In this document: piece after piece, positions 1 to 9,732 of the stretch | Numbering within the stretch: the first letter of the stretch is position 1 | Layout: each line of letters begins with the position of its first letter | The notes under the pieces: model-generated | What the model saw: only the letters and a program-made list of their open reading frames with translations | Database searches by the model: none | Told to the model about the DNA's origin: nothing | Position numbers and translations under genes: made by a program | Source: Macrosoma leucophasiata | Lineage: Eukaryota > Arthropoda > Insecta > Lepidoptera > Hedylidae | NCBI GenBank assembly: GCA_036365455.1 | Contig: JAWQUS010000020.1 | Location: 5,739,001-5,803,000, forward strand | Reading direction: 5' to 3' | DNA length: 64,000 nt

Positions 1-203
1 AACACGACCCTGTATCATGGGGTTTGGTACCATATCATAAAAATATTGTTACAAGTATGATAAGTAGAATAATTCAAATAAAAGGTTTCATTCAACAATA
101 AATGTCAGTGTGCCAAACTCAGTAGTTTTATTTATTCAAAAGTCAACGGGGTTTCAGTAATAGATATAAATATTCTGCTAGCCGGGTAACTCCTAGGCTT
201 TCA
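1..203 (+). repeat. 5' LTR, right end only (cut by window edge)
   Basis: Positions 1-178 are identical to 7694-7871 in the 3' LTR. The last part differs by three substitutions and one single-base indel, all between 179 and about 195. The LTR is taken to end at the CA at 202-203, directly before the primer binding site. Confidence 0.9.
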
Positions 204-816
204 GTGGCGCCCTTCCTTGGTGAGAATATTGCTCCTTCTAGTGTACCAAGTTACATTTAACGATTTTAGGGAAATTGTGCTCAATTATGTTTGTGTTTTG
301 TGTTTTTATTATGTGTATGCCTCCTACCTAGATTATAAGTGTTTTATAATGTAACAAACAGTTACTATTGTTACTAATTTTGCTTTTGTGCTATAGATGT
401 AGCATATAACATTTTATAAATTAAACTAAGTTTAATTTTGGTGCGGATACAAGAAATTTGTATTTCAATTTTGGTTTTGTGCTGATGTAGGCATATACAC
501 ATCAAATGGTCAGTTACATACTGAATTTATTTTGCTTTTGTGCCTTATAAGCATATAACAATTTATAAGAATAAGTTTTGCTTTTCTGCGGATAAAAGAA
601 ACTTGTACTTTATCTTTAAGGTTTAAGTTAACCTTTATATTTTGTGGTACCTTTACACTATAGTTTTATACATATTAAACGTTATATTTAGATATATAAG
701 TGTGAAATTGGTAGAATTACTTTTGTTTCTTATAGATATAAATTAGAGACAGGTACCTATTTGTTGAATTTTTTTTTTTGGGTCATTACTGTAAGTGGAC
801 ATTACTGCTTAGTAAA
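204..816 (+). other. Retrotransposon leader with internal repeats
   Basis: Untranslated leader between the LTR and the gag ATG. Between about 379 and 610 it holds diverged repeats of a unit containing TTGCTTTTGTGC, AGCATATAACA and TTTATAA, and of GCGGATAxAAGAAAxTTGTA. It is rich in T and has no long open frame. Leaders of this class usually carry the packaging signal; that role here is inference. Confidence 0.6.
205..212 (+). promoter_or_regulatory. Primer binding site (TGGCGCCC)
   Basis: TGGCGCCC begins two bases after the LTR end. This matches the 3' end of insect tRNAs such as tRNA-Lys for eight bases only; the following bases (TTCCTTGG) do not continue the tRNA-Lys match. The primer tRNA is therefore uncertain. 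Confidence 0.6.
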
Positions 817-2082
817 ATGGATACCAAAACAGTTTACTACCATTCATTATTGCGTGACGAGCTAATTTATGAGGTAACAGTTAGGGCAGAGGTACCGGAA
901 GACACGGTTGCGAAGCTGAAAAAGCAGATGAAGTCACTATCTAAGGACTTCACACCTGATGAGATTTTTGATTTGGAACAACAACCAAGCACGGAGTTGC
1001 CAATTATTGGTGAGAAGCTGAAGGAACTGCAGGCTAACTTGGAGAATTACAGGAAGACTCGTGAGCGTTACCAACTTACACGCGCAAAGGCATTATACTG
1101 TCACCTACTGTATAGGTTGGACAGAGCTGTCTGTAAACAGTCTGTAGATCAGGATTTTAGGTCTTTGATGAAATCTAAGTTGGATGTTTGTTTCACAATG
1201 TTAGATGGCTTTGTCACTAGGAAACAGGAAGGAGAATCTTCAGCAGGCAATGATGATGTGAGGGAATCTTCCAGCGTAGGTTGTGTTTCCAAAGTAAATA
1301 TAGAGAAGTGGCATATTAAATTTGATGGAAAAAATAGTCCACACTCTTTCTTGGAATTGGTCAGGGAGCGTGCGGTGGCATTCGGTGTAAACGATGCATC
1401 ACTTTTTAAGTCTGCTTTTTGTTTCTTCACTGACCAAGCTTTGTTGTGGTATAGGGGTGTGAAGGATCAAGTGTCTTCATGGGCTGAGCTCAGCAATTTG
1501 TTATTAGTTGAATTTGCACCTACTGATTATGAATACAGGCTATTGGGGGAAATTCGTGCTCGTACACAAGGCCAGGATGAACCTGTTCACATTTATTTTG
1601 CAATCATGAATGGTTTGTTTTCTAAATTAAAAAAGTCATTGTCTGAGGAAGACAGGTTGGAAATTTTGTTACATAATATTAGACCAAAATTTTCACAACA
1701 GCTAGCACTTCATGACATTGGTACAATCCAGGATCTTAAACAAAAATGTAGGAGACTGGAATCCACAAGAGAGCAGGCGGAGCTTTTTGTGGAGCCGCCA
1801 AAACATTCGAGCCTTCACTCAGAATATGTTTATAAAGGCAAACCATCTAGGCCTGGGGTTACAGCTGTAGGACAGTGCCCACCAACAAAACAAAATTTTG
1901 CACGGGACAACAAACCTAGTACATTAAAAGTTAAGGAATTGTTTTGCTATCGCTGTAAAAATAATACACACAGTACAAAATTTTGTAGGGACAAGCGTCT
2001 AATCTGTTTTAAGTGTGGTGAATTAGGGTTTACTTACCGTTCTTGTCCTGAATGCAAAAAAGTAACAAAGCCAAAAAACTAA
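817..2082 (+). CDS. gag: Gag polyprotein of the gypsy element
   Basis: Structural protein that forms the virus-like particle and binds the element RNA. The frame is open further upstream, but the first ATG is at 817 (context AAAATGG), giving 421 residues. A retrotransposon-gag (capsid-like) region spans roughly residues 160-325 and includes WHIKFDG and LLWYRGV. Two CCHC zinc knuckles lie at about residues 376-413. The first, starting CYRCKNN, fits C-X2-C-X4-H-X4-C. The second, starting CFKCGELGF, has Phe where the His should be, so it probably cannot bind zinc normally. The frame ends with a TAA directly after a slippery heptamer, and pol overlaps it in the -1 frame. Confidence 0.9.
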   Translation: MDTKTVYYHSLLRDELIYEVTVRAEVPEDTVAKLKKQMKSLSKDFTPDEIFDLEQQPSTELPIIGEKLKELQANLENYRKTRERYQLTRAKALYCHLLYRLDRAVCKQSVDQDFRSLMKSKLDVCFTMLDGFVTRKQEGESSAGNDDVRESSSVGCVSKVNIEKWHIKFDGKNSPHSFLELVRERAVAFGVNDASLFKSAFCFFTDQALLWYRGVKDQVSSWAELSNLLLVEFAPTDYEYRLLGEIRARTQGQDEPVHIYFAIMNGLFSKLKKSLSEEDRLEILLHNIRPKFSQQLALHDIGTIQDLKQKCRRLESTREQAELFVEPPKHSSLHSEYVYKGKPSRPGVTAVGQCPPTKQNFARDNKPSTLKVKELFCYRCKNNTHSTKFCRDKRLICFKCGELGFTYRSCPECKKVTKPKN

Positions 2083-5000
2083 CTTGCTCAAACCGGGGTA
2101 AATTTAATCCAGATATTGTGGTCGATTTGGATAAAACAAAATGGTTGAACATGGTAGATACCTATTTCAAAAATAATTCCACTACTTCGGTTTTATTTGA
2201 GCCAAATGACAATGATGTTAGACCATATTTAAATGTAAAAATATTAGACTTGACTATTTGTGGATTGTTAGATTCAGGAGCGGCTGTATCTATTATTGGA
2301 AACGGAGCACATACAGATTTCATACATTTAGGTTATTCTCTGTCCCGGACAGGAGAATCATATGTTACCGTTGCAGATGGATCATCTTGCGTTACAATAG
2401 GTTTTTTAACGTTACCTATCACTTTTAATAATGTTACAAGAATAATTACATTTCATGTCATACCAACAATAGTGTCAAATATTATTTTAGGGGTAGACTT
2501 TTGGAAAAAATTTAATTTAATGCCAGAAATTTTTAAGAATATTAATTATATTAGGCCACCAGTTTGTTTTATAAAAAGTTCAGACACAGATAATCAAATT
2601 AACAACATTCAATCCTATAAAAATTTGACATCTGAACAACAGGTATTAGCAGAGCAAATGATTAAAAGTTTTTTTAACATTTCTTTTGAATACAAAGGCC
2701 TAGGTAGGACACCGTTAATAAAACATTCAATAAATACAGGTGATTCCTATCCAATTAAGTGTAGACCGTACCCCATGTCACCGGAAAAAACTAGGGAACT
2801 GCATAAGGAAGTAGATAAGATGCTACAGCTAGATGTGATCACACCAAGCGAGAGTCCTTGGAACAATCCAGTTCTAATGGTACCAAAACCGGATGGAACT
2901 TGGCGTTTTTGTTTGGATTGTCGGAAGCTGAACGCAGTCTCTAAAGGAGATGCTTATGCAATTCCTTATATTCCTCAAATTTTAGACAGCTTGAGAAATG
3001 CTAGGTATATAAGCTCTGTAGATTTTAAATCCAGTTTTTGGCAGATCAGTTTAGATGAACCATCACAAGAAAAGACAAGCTTTACAGTTCCTGGTAGGGG
3101 TCTATTTAAATTTAAAGTCATGCCTTTTGGTTTGTGTGGAGCTCCTGCTCGACAACAAAGATTAATGGACCAACTTTTTGGTACACCATTTTGTAGTGAC
3201 ATAACAAAAGGTATGGTATTCTGTTATGTCGATGATATTATAGTAGTATCAGAGGACTTCGATACACATTTATTGCTACTTAAACGTTTATGTCAGCGTA
3301 TAGAGAACGCAAATTTAACAATAAATTTTGAGAAAAGTAAATTTTTTCGACAGTCACTCAAATATTTAGGTTACATTGTAGACGAATTTGGACTCCGGAC
3401 AGACCCTGATAAGGTGAACGCTATATTAGAATTTCCAGTACCAAAAACTTCAAAAGACGTTAAGATTTTCCTTGGAACATGTTCTTGGTACCGTAGGTTT
3501 ATTAGAAATTTTTCAACCTTGGCAGCACCTTTGAATGCGCTCACCAGCACTAAGGTAAAGTTTTCATGGACACAAGAGGCTGAAGAAGCGTTTGTGTTTT
3601 TAAAAAATTGTTTAGTTTCTGCTCCTGTTTTAGCATGTCCGGATTTTGAAAAACCTTTTGCGGTACATTGTGATGCGTCCAGTTATGGTATAGGGGGTAT
3701 GTTAACACAAAACGTAGACGGGGAGGATCATCCTATAGCATACATCAGTAGGTCTTTAAATAAGAATGAACGTAACTACAGTGCTACGGAAAGAGAGGCT
3801 TTGGCCGTTGTTTTTGCGGTTGAAAAGTTTGAACCGTATCTGGGCACTAGGACTTTCACAGTAGTAACGGATCACGCTTCGCTGAAGTGGTTCATGAATT
3901 TGGAGAACCCTACAGGCCGTTTAGCCCGCTGGGGATGTCGGTTGTCACAGTTTAATTTCAATATTGTACACCGTAAAGGGAAGGATAATGTTGTCCCAGA
4001 TGCCCTCTCTCGTTTATTGAAAATAGAAGCCGTCGATACTCCAGTTTTATCAAACTGTGACGATGACTGGTATCGTAAGGTATTTAGTGGTTGTACTACA
4101 CATCCCAAAAACTACCCAAATTATAGAGTAGATAATGGTAAATTATACCGGTACTCTAAAGGGAAGTACACTTTGACACAGGAGTTTGACTGGAAAGAAG
4201 TGGTACCCAAATCAGGTCGCAATCAGGTTATTTCGGATAATCACGAACCCCCTACCTCAGCTCACCTGGGAGTTTTTAAAACACATAGAAGGGTGAGTTT
4301 GAAATATTTCTGGCCCGGGATGTATCGTGATATCAACACCTTTATAAAGAATTGTGCTACCTGTTCTGCTTATAAACATAAAACAACTCTGACACCGGGA
4401 AAAATGGGTCAACCAAAGCAGTGTTATAGACCTTTCCAAGTCCTGTCAATGGATTTAGTCGGACCACTACCTAAATCTCGTTCGGGTTTTGTACATCTGT
4501 TAGTAGTAACATGCTGTTTTTCAAAATATACCTTATTATTTCCCTTAAGGCGAGCGACAAGCGCCGCAGTGGCTAAATGTTTTGAAAATTATGTTCTCTT
4601 GGCACATGGAATTCCGGAAACCGTAATTACCGATAATGGGGTTCAATTCACGGGATCTGAATTTGCGTCGTTGCTCAAGAAATATAACGTTCCTCGAGTT
4701 CACTATGGGCCGAGATATACGCCACAAATAAACATGGTAGAAAGGTATAATAAAACAGTCATGACTGCTGTATCTTCATATGTTAAAGATGACCATAGAA
4801 CTTGGGATCACAATTTATTTAAAATTCAATTTGCATTGAATAGTGCGGTGAATGAAACTACGGGTTTCACACCATTTTTTTTAGTCCATGGGCGAGAACC
4901 TGTTATAAATGGCTCATTTTATAAACATACTGCCGACAGTGAATACGAGGTAGCCATGCCAAGAGAGGAATACGCGGGTGAATTTGGAATTTTGAAAGAG

Positions 5001-5276
5001 ATCTTTGAAAAGGTGCGCGCTAATATCTTGAAAGCACACACAACAAATACTAAGTATTATAACTTGCGCAGACGTCATGTCACACTTTCGGTGGGACAAG
5101 AAGTCTGGCGGAAAACTTATATACAAAGTGATGCTGACAAGTTTAAGGCCTCAAAACTAGCACCGAAGTATGTAAAGTGTGTTGTTAAAAAGGTACTTTC
5201 CCCTTTGGTGTATGAACTCGTAGGGTACGATGGTAAAAATCTTGGATCTTGGCACATCAAGGATATTAAAGTGTGA
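2052..5276 (+). CDS. pol: Pol polyprotein (protease-RT-RNase H-integrase)
   Basis: Enzymes for polyprotein processing, reverse transcription and integration, open for 1074 codons in the -1 frame relative to gag. The ATG at 2052 is probably not used; expression is expected by frameshift at 2073-2079. Visible sites (numbered from codon 2052): aspartic protease DSGA at residue 74; reverse transcriptase YVDD at 392-395; RNase H with VHCDAS (Asp 541) and TDHASLKW (Asp 607); integrase zinc-binding region at about 730-775 with HLG and CATC; integrase core Asp 801, Asp 861 and Glu 897, a D-D(35)-E spacing. The C-terminus has the GPY/F-like segment SPLVYELVG. No catalytic residue I checked is missing, so the protein looks functional in sequence. 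Confidence 0.93.
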   Translation: MQKSNKAKKLTCSNRGKFNPDIVVDLDKTKWLNMVDTYFKNNSTTSVLFEPNDNDVRPYLNVKILDLTICGLLDSGAAVSIIGNGAHTDFIHLGYSLSRTGESYVTVADGSSCVTIGFLTLPITFNNVTRIITFHVIPTIVSNIILGVDFWKKFNLMPEIFKNINYIRPPVCFIKSSDTDNQINNIQSYKNLTSEQQVLAEQMIKSFFNISFEYKGLGRTPLIKHSINTGDSYPIKCRPYPMSPEKTRELHKEVDKMLQLDVITPSESPWNNPVLMVPKPDGTWRFCLDCRKLNAVSKGDAYAIPYIPQILDSLRNARYISSVDFKSSFWQISLDEPSQEKTSFTVPGRGLFKFKVMPFGLCGAPARQQRLMDQLFGTPFCSDITKGMVFCYVDDIIVVSEDFDTHLLLLKRLCQRIENANLTINFEKSKFFRQSLKYLGYIVDEFGLRTDPDKVNAILEFPVPKTSKDVKIFLGTCSWYRRFIRNFSTLAAPLNALTSTKVKFSWTQEAEEAFVFLKNCLVSAPVLACPDFEKPFAVHCDASSYGIGGMLTQNVDGEDHPIAYISRSLNKNERNYSATEREALAVVFAVEKFEPYLGTRTFTVVTDHASLKWFMNLENPTGRLARWGCRLSQFNFNIVHRKGKDNVVPDALSRLLKIEAVDTPVLSNCDDDWYRKVFSGCTTHPKNYPNYRVDNGKLYRYSKGKYTLTQEFDWKEVVPKSGRNQVISDNHEPPTSAHLGVFKTHRRVSLKYFWPGMYRDINTFIKNCATCSAYKHKTTLTPGKMGQPKQCYRPFQVLSMDLVGPLPKSRSGFVHLLVVTCCFSKYTLLFPLRRATSAAVAKCFENYVLLAHGIPETVITDNGVQFTGSEFASLLKKYNVPRVHYGPRYTPQINMVERYNKTVMTAVSSYVKDDHRTWDHNLFKIQFALNSAVNETTGFTPFFLVHGREPVINGSFYKHTADSEYEVAMPREEYAGEFGILKEIFEKVRANILKAHTTNTKYYNLRRRHVTLSVGQEVWRKTYIQSDADKFKASKLAPKYVKCVVKKVLSPLVYELVGYDGKNLGSWHIKDIKV
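2073..2079 (+). promoter_or_regulatory. -1 ribosomal frameshift site A AAA AAC
   Basis: In the gag frame the bases read A|AAA|AAC and are followed at once by the gag stop TAA (2080-2082). This is the classic X XXY YYZ heptamer in the correct phase, and a -1 slip enters the pol frame. The similar run at 2056-2062 is in the wrong phase. I could not test for a downstream pseudoknot. Confidence 0.8.
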
Positions 5277-6490
5277 TGATGTCAGTGAGCCCAGTTGTCT
5301 CGAGCCGTAGGACATGAATACATGTGTTCTTGGTAATATTTCTTACCAAGAACGAAGCCAAGGCCGAACAACTTAGCTTTAGGTTTAGGTTAAGTTTGTT
5401 TTAAGTAATTAGGTAGGAGGCCCATTTTAAATAAATGAGGTATTTTACACACACTTAAGTTAGTGTAAATACATATGATATAGGCTTTGTTATATTTTTT
5501 TGTTTAGGTCACCCATTGTGTGCTTTTTTCTCTTTGTATTTTGCTAACGCGATAATGTTGTATTAACTAGCGTTATAAATTGGTACTACTTTTTTAGTAG
5601 AACAATGTTTTCATAGGTATTTGTGTATATTGCTTGCTACACATACCATATTGTTATTATTGACTACTGTTATAGCTCTAGAGCTGGCAGTTAGTCAATT
5701 TATTTAGAGAAGCGACTTGACAACTTCTGAAGTCAGTCCTTTGCATTTAAAAGGAGTAGAGTTCTAAATGAACTTTTACTTTATATTTAGGTTTTGAGTC
5801 CCACTGTATATCAGGAGGGATTTCCTTTAAAATGTAGGTGACATTTGGCTCAAATATACTTATGCCAATGTTTACAAGTGTGACAGGTGATGGATGAATG
5901 GAGAGGATTGCTATTGCTCGGACAGGCGGGAAACATTTTGAAAGTAGAACAACAGTCCTGGCAGATTGGTAAACTTAGGAGGCAGATCACGTATGGATAG
6001 AAAGAAAAAAAAATAGGTTTAGAGTAGGTAGGTTAGTTTTTTTAGCACACTGGCAGTTATAAATGTTTATAACTGAGCCCACTCCTTATGAAACACTGTT
6101 GTTAAATTTGTTATTGCTGTTAAGGATGAGAACTTTATTTTTTTTGCACTAGTGGTTGTTTTTAGCCTTTAAGTAGGTTCACTAGTGTTTGTTTGTTTAA
6201 CCTTTAGTAGGTTCACTAATGTTTTTTTTTTTAACCTTTTACAGGTTCACTAGTTTTTTTTGTAACCTTTTACAGGTTCACTAGTGTTTGTTTTACCTTT
6301 ACAGGTACATTAGTGTTTGTTTTAACCTTTATTAGGTTCACTAGTTTTGTTCATAACCTTTAATAGGTTGTGTTGTTGTTTGGTTTTGTTTTTTTTTATG
6401 TCCTTGCCTTTTCAGGACCAAGGCAGAGGGCAGTAAATTTAAGTAGCGCTGAGGGCAGCGCAGTTTCTCACTTGGTTCGAAACTTTTCGT
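5277..6490 (+). other. Gypsy 3' untranslated region, no env
   Basis: A 1.2-kb interval between pol and the polypurine tract with no long open frame. Its right part holds a tandem array (see 6144-6370). The lack of an env-like frame fits a strictly intracellular element. Confidence 0.7.
6144..6370 (+). repeat. Tandem array, about 35-bp unit
   Basis: Seven to eight diverged copies of a unit whose core reads AACCTTTxxxAGGTTCACTAG followed by a T-rich spacer. Arrays between pol and the 3' LTR vary in copy number between elements of one family, so this is a useful marker for comparing copies. Confidence 0.85.
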
Positions 6491-6503
6491 AAGGAGGGGG
6501 GTA
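6491..6503 (+). promoter_or_regulatory. Polypurine tract (AAGGAGGGGGGTA)
   Basis: A purine run that ends two bases before the LTR start TGTAACG at 6505. It is the expected primer for plus-strand DNA synthesis. Confidence 0.85.
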
Positions 6504-6504
6504 T

Positions 6505-7897
6505 TGTAACGTTGCATTTTTGCTATTTCCTTTCACATAGGAAGAATAGCGACACCTAGTGTTATTTCACCCAACTATGTCGAAGGCTACTCAGGTCGAT
6601 CAGATGAAGAGTAGACAGGCACGCCATCTAGTAGTTTGCTGCGGTACTTCGTTGACATAGTCAATAGGTAATGTAATTAATTTAATATAAAAAATAATAA
6701 AAATTAATACATACACCTACTATAAATATTTAAAGAAATATGATAAAGTTTAAAATAATAAATAATAACACTATTTAGTAAAGTTCATTCTGAACATTAT
6801 GGTGGTATAGAATCGGGTGTTTATGGTCGTGCAAAGGAACCTTCGAGAACGAAGGACGACTAGGAGAGAGTTCTCTTTGGATCAGGACCGAGCTTGTCAA
6901 TGGTCATGAGACGGTGCCAAGAGACAGGTGTTTGTGAAAAGAAAGCCTTAATTTTCTAGGCCATCATGGCCAAAAAGTTTTAAAATAGATTAAAAATGTT
7001 AAATTGAGGTGAGTTTCTCGTAATTGGTGTTAATATTTTTCGGATTCGATAATCGATTGTCAAATGGCGTGATAAAAAACATGGTTGGTTTTTGTTACAG
7101 CAAGTTTCCCTAAAATCGGGAGGAGCTGGGATGCTGAGGCTTTTATTTCTAGATAATATTTAGCTAAAAGTCCTCGTGAGTAGTTTTTTCATCATTTTCT
7201 ATAGTTGGATTTATGTTGAGTTTGTCCTGGACTCAACATGGAGCAAACTGGATATGTAATATTAATAAGTGTCTGTATTTCGTTTCAGATGCGGGTTTTT
7301 TAATTTTAATTATAATTTAATTTTCATGTTTTTGTTTCATTTCCCAATTTTGTATTGGTACTATGAAACATTTCATTGAACATAATGTCTTGGTAGTTTA
7401 TTTTTTCTTGGAGTAAACTTACAACTTTCTGAAGACCTGCTGGACTTATGGAGCTTGAATGATGACGATGCACAGTAGGACCTGATACCCGGATGATGGT
7501 TGAGGAAGATTGAGGAGACCCTACACCCCACTCACCGTAAGCGGTGTGATCAGGTACGAGGTCATCGTGTAGCCCCTTTAGGCATTGCCATCATAAAACA
7601 GCTAAAGTTTTTTAAGTAATCAGGTTAATAAAGTTATTTAATATTAATTACTAAAGGAGCAGTAATCTTCACCACTCGAACCCCAAATTCAGAAACACGA
7701 CCCTGTATCATGGGGTTTGGTACCATATCATAAAAATATTGTTACAAGTATGATAAGTAGAATAATTCAAATAAAAGGTTTCATTCAACAATAAATGTCA
7801 GTGTGCCAAACTCAGTAGTTTTATTTATTCAAAAGTCAACGGGGTTTCAGTAATAGATATAAATATTCTGCAAGCCGGGCAAACTCCCAGGCTTTCA
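6505..7897 (+). repeat. 3' LTR of the gypsy element (about 1393 bp)
   Basis: Starts TGTAACG directly after the polypurine tract and ends TTTCA at 7897. Its last 204 bases match the 5' LTR part in this window. AATAAA-type signals occur at about 7629 and 7758. At about 1.4 kb it is long for an insect gypsy LTR. Confidence 0.88.
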
Positions 7898-8191
7898 GTC
7901 GACAAACGTCAGATATGTAAGGTGCGAAAGAGATAACGCCCTACAAACCCGAAATAAGCCGAAGTCCCCGTAATAACATAGATGTGCAATATTTATTATT
8001 GGATACTGTAGTTGTTGTGCTTGTGAAGTTCTGTTGATAAAACAGGAATAGAGCGACGTTGTTACTTAGAAATCATGACCAAAAAATACTCTGTTTAATA
8101 CAAAAATCCACCTTAATCTACTTGTAGAATTTAACAACAACAAATTTCAACTTCCTAACTTTATATAACGTACAAAACAAGTTAAATAAAA
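7898..8191. other. Intergenic, nothing recognised
   Basis: AT-rich sequence between the gypsy 3' LTR and the next LTR remnant. If the remnant is a minus-strand retrotransposon, this stretch would be its internal leader; no coding frame is visible. Confidence 0.4.
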
Positions 8192-8490
8192 GTCCCACGT
8201 TGGGCGCCAATCCCACACTGGGAACTAGATCTCACAGACCAATCTAGAACTTTAATCACCGTTTAATTAAACTCCAGCTTCGAACGTGACCACCCGTGTG
8301 CTTTAAAGACTATCTTTGGACTGAGAAAATTGCTGCTAGATAATGTTGTTAGTTTAATCGCCTTGCAAGAGTCCAAGACGTTGGCCGGTTAACCTCGGTT
8401 TTAGTGATCTTAATTGAATAGGGTCGTAAGAGGTGTGTTATAGCATTTGGTAGTAACAAGTTGTTGGTATATATTATGTAGGATATAACA
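8192..8490 (-). repeat. LTR remnant with tRNA-Lys primer binding site
   Basis: On the minus strand TGGCGCCCAACGTGGGAC (8209-8192) matches the 18-nt primer binding site expected for tRNA-Lys. The sequence on its upstream side (8210-8490) would be the LTR; it begins TGTTATATCC at 8490, where a SINE fragment starts on the other side. The LTR end next to the primer site reads GGGAT and not CA, so the exact boundary is unsure. No pol remnant follows, so this is a truncated element. Confidence 0.55.
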
Positions 8491-8805
8491 TCCACGATCC
8501 ATCACTTACGTTGCGAGTGTTGTGATCTATGAAATATGTGGCGAGCCTATTGACATCTCCGGGTGCATTTATAAGCTCCGAAGGTGACACAGGGAAACTT
8601 CTGAAAAACGCTTACACTCACAGCCCCACAGTAGGTATAAACCTGCCGTGGGTGCCGTTGTACACATACAACACATACACAAACACCCAGACCCGAAACA
8701 AATATCTGTAGGCCATACAAATATTTGTCCCGGTGCGGGGATCGAACCCGCGACCCTCCGAGTCAAACGGTCATCTCACACCGCTGGACTAACCGGGTCG
8801 TCACA
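8491..8805 (-). mobile_element. tRNA-derived SINE, family C
   Basis: The minus strand from 8800 to 8729 is tRNA-like: an A-box-like TAGTCCAGCGG, a perfect T-arm GCGGG/CCCGC around TTCGATC, and an acceptor-like CCCGGT/ACCGGG pairing. It is followed by a body ending in TGTGGGGCTGTGAGTGTAAG. Positions 8528-8608 match the body of the different SINE family at 10450-10760. A second, headless copy is at 55136-55260. Its anticodon arm is poor, so it is not a working tRNA gene. Confidence 0.7.
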
Positions 8806-9012
8806 TGGTAGTGTTCAGCACTATCGTGTTCCGGTCAGATGGTAATGTATGGCCTTGTTAATTTCCGGCAGAGAGGCATAACACATTAGGCCTTAGGAGT
8901 GGTAACGCATCTGCATTTTGACCTTGGACTTTGTGTGAGTTTCTATAGGTTGCAGTCATCACTTGACATCAATGTGAACTGCATGCTTGTTTGCCACTTT
9001 CATTACATAAAA
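8806..9012 (+). repeat. Dispersed repeat family A, 5'-truncated copy
   Basis: Begins GGTAGTGTTCAGCACTATCG, runs through GCATCTGCATTTTGACC and ends CTTGTTTGCCACTTxxATTACATAAAAAA. It joins SINE C exactly at GGTAGTG. Family A occurs at least ten more times in this window; full copies are about 285 bp with an A-rich 3' end and no coding frame. Confidence 0.8.
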
Positions 9013-9175
9013 AACACTCACGCTCGTACTTTTATAATATGCCCGGTGGTATAAATAAGCTCGCCACCAATTACATGGGACAAAAGCTAACAGGTGAATC
9101 GTGGGTGGTTGCATGTATGCTTTAATGCATGCGCTTACCTCTGCCTACTCCTTCGGAGAATGGCATGAAGTTAAG
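9013..9175 (-). mobile_element. SINE family B fragment (tail half)
   Basis: The reverse complement reads CTTCATGCC, then GTAGGCAGAGGTAA, GCATGCATT and ACCCACGATTC, as in the tail half of the SINE at 10450-10760. The tRNA-like head is missing. Confidence 0.6.
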
Positions 9176-9471
9176 TTCTTGAGATTCCCGTGTACAAGCA
9201 ATTAAAATTACCCTTCAAAGATGTTGCCTCGGTCAGAAATACAGTTGAGAAGATTAATACAATACTTTTCAATTAATTGTGTAAATAGATGTAAGTTTTA
9301 AAACCTATAAAATACTATAAATCGAATAGAATTAATGGATAAACAGCAGAAAGTTTAACGTAACCGAATCCACGAAATGAAACGATATGCATCTCCCGTT
9401 TTCCTTAAAAAAATAAATCACCCAAATATATCCAAAGCATCGCGAATAACATATTGGGATAGTTTGAAGAG

Positions 9472-9560
9472 GGCAATTTTACGCGTTATGTACCCTGTCC
9501 CGGGGCGAGCACTAGACATCCGTCATCCTGCTTCCGTGAGCGACGGACGTATATATATGT
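9472..9560 (+). repeat. Direct repeat, copy 1 of 2
   Basis: GGGCAATTTTACGCGTTATG through CCTGTCCCGGGGCGA to TGCTTCCGTGAGCGACG recurs at 10326-10414. The two copies flank the MITE at 9733-10240, so a local segment was duplicated around it. Confidence 0.75.
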
Positions 9561-9732
9561 GCTCTCGTGTTTTGGATGTCGAATATATTCGTTTTCATAT
9601 TTAACTTATTTTATTCGATGGAAAATATAGCACATGTACATATAAAATCGTAATTTGATGCAACCCCAAAAATTGATTTTATCTAAATCTGAAGGATAGT
9701 TACAGTTATTTATCTATTAATCGTTTGAACGA

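Larger units (their letters stand above)
1..7897 (+). mobile_element. Ty3/gypsy-group LTR retrotransposon, nearly complete
   Basis: The element contains, in order, a 5' LTR (only its last 203 bases fall in the window), a primer binding site, a leader, gag, pol in the -1 frame, a long 3' untranslated region, a polypurine tract and a full 3' LTR. The order protease, reverse transcriptase, RNase H, integrase within pol defines the Ty3/gypsy group. No env-like frame is present between pol and the 3' LTR, so this is a retrotransposon and not an obvious errantivirus. The left target-site copy lies outside the window, so the target duplication cannot be tested. Both coding frames are open and the LTR parts that can be compared are almost identical, which points to a recent insertion. 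Confidence 0.93.

Noticed and set aside
778..816. Upstream start for gag at 778
   Set aside because: That codon is TTG in a T run; the first ATG, with good context, is at 817.
2056..2062. A AAA AAG heptamer as frameshift site
   Set aside because: It starts at the first codon position of the gag frame, so it is in the wrong phase; the heptamer at 2073-2079 is in the right phase.
6144..6370. CRISPR-like array
   Set aside because: Units are diverged, the spacers are T runs, and the context is a eukaryotic retrotransposon.
8729..8800. Functional tRNA gene
   Set aside because: The T-arm and part of the acceptor stem are good but the anticodon arm does not pair properly, and the sequence continues into a SINE body.
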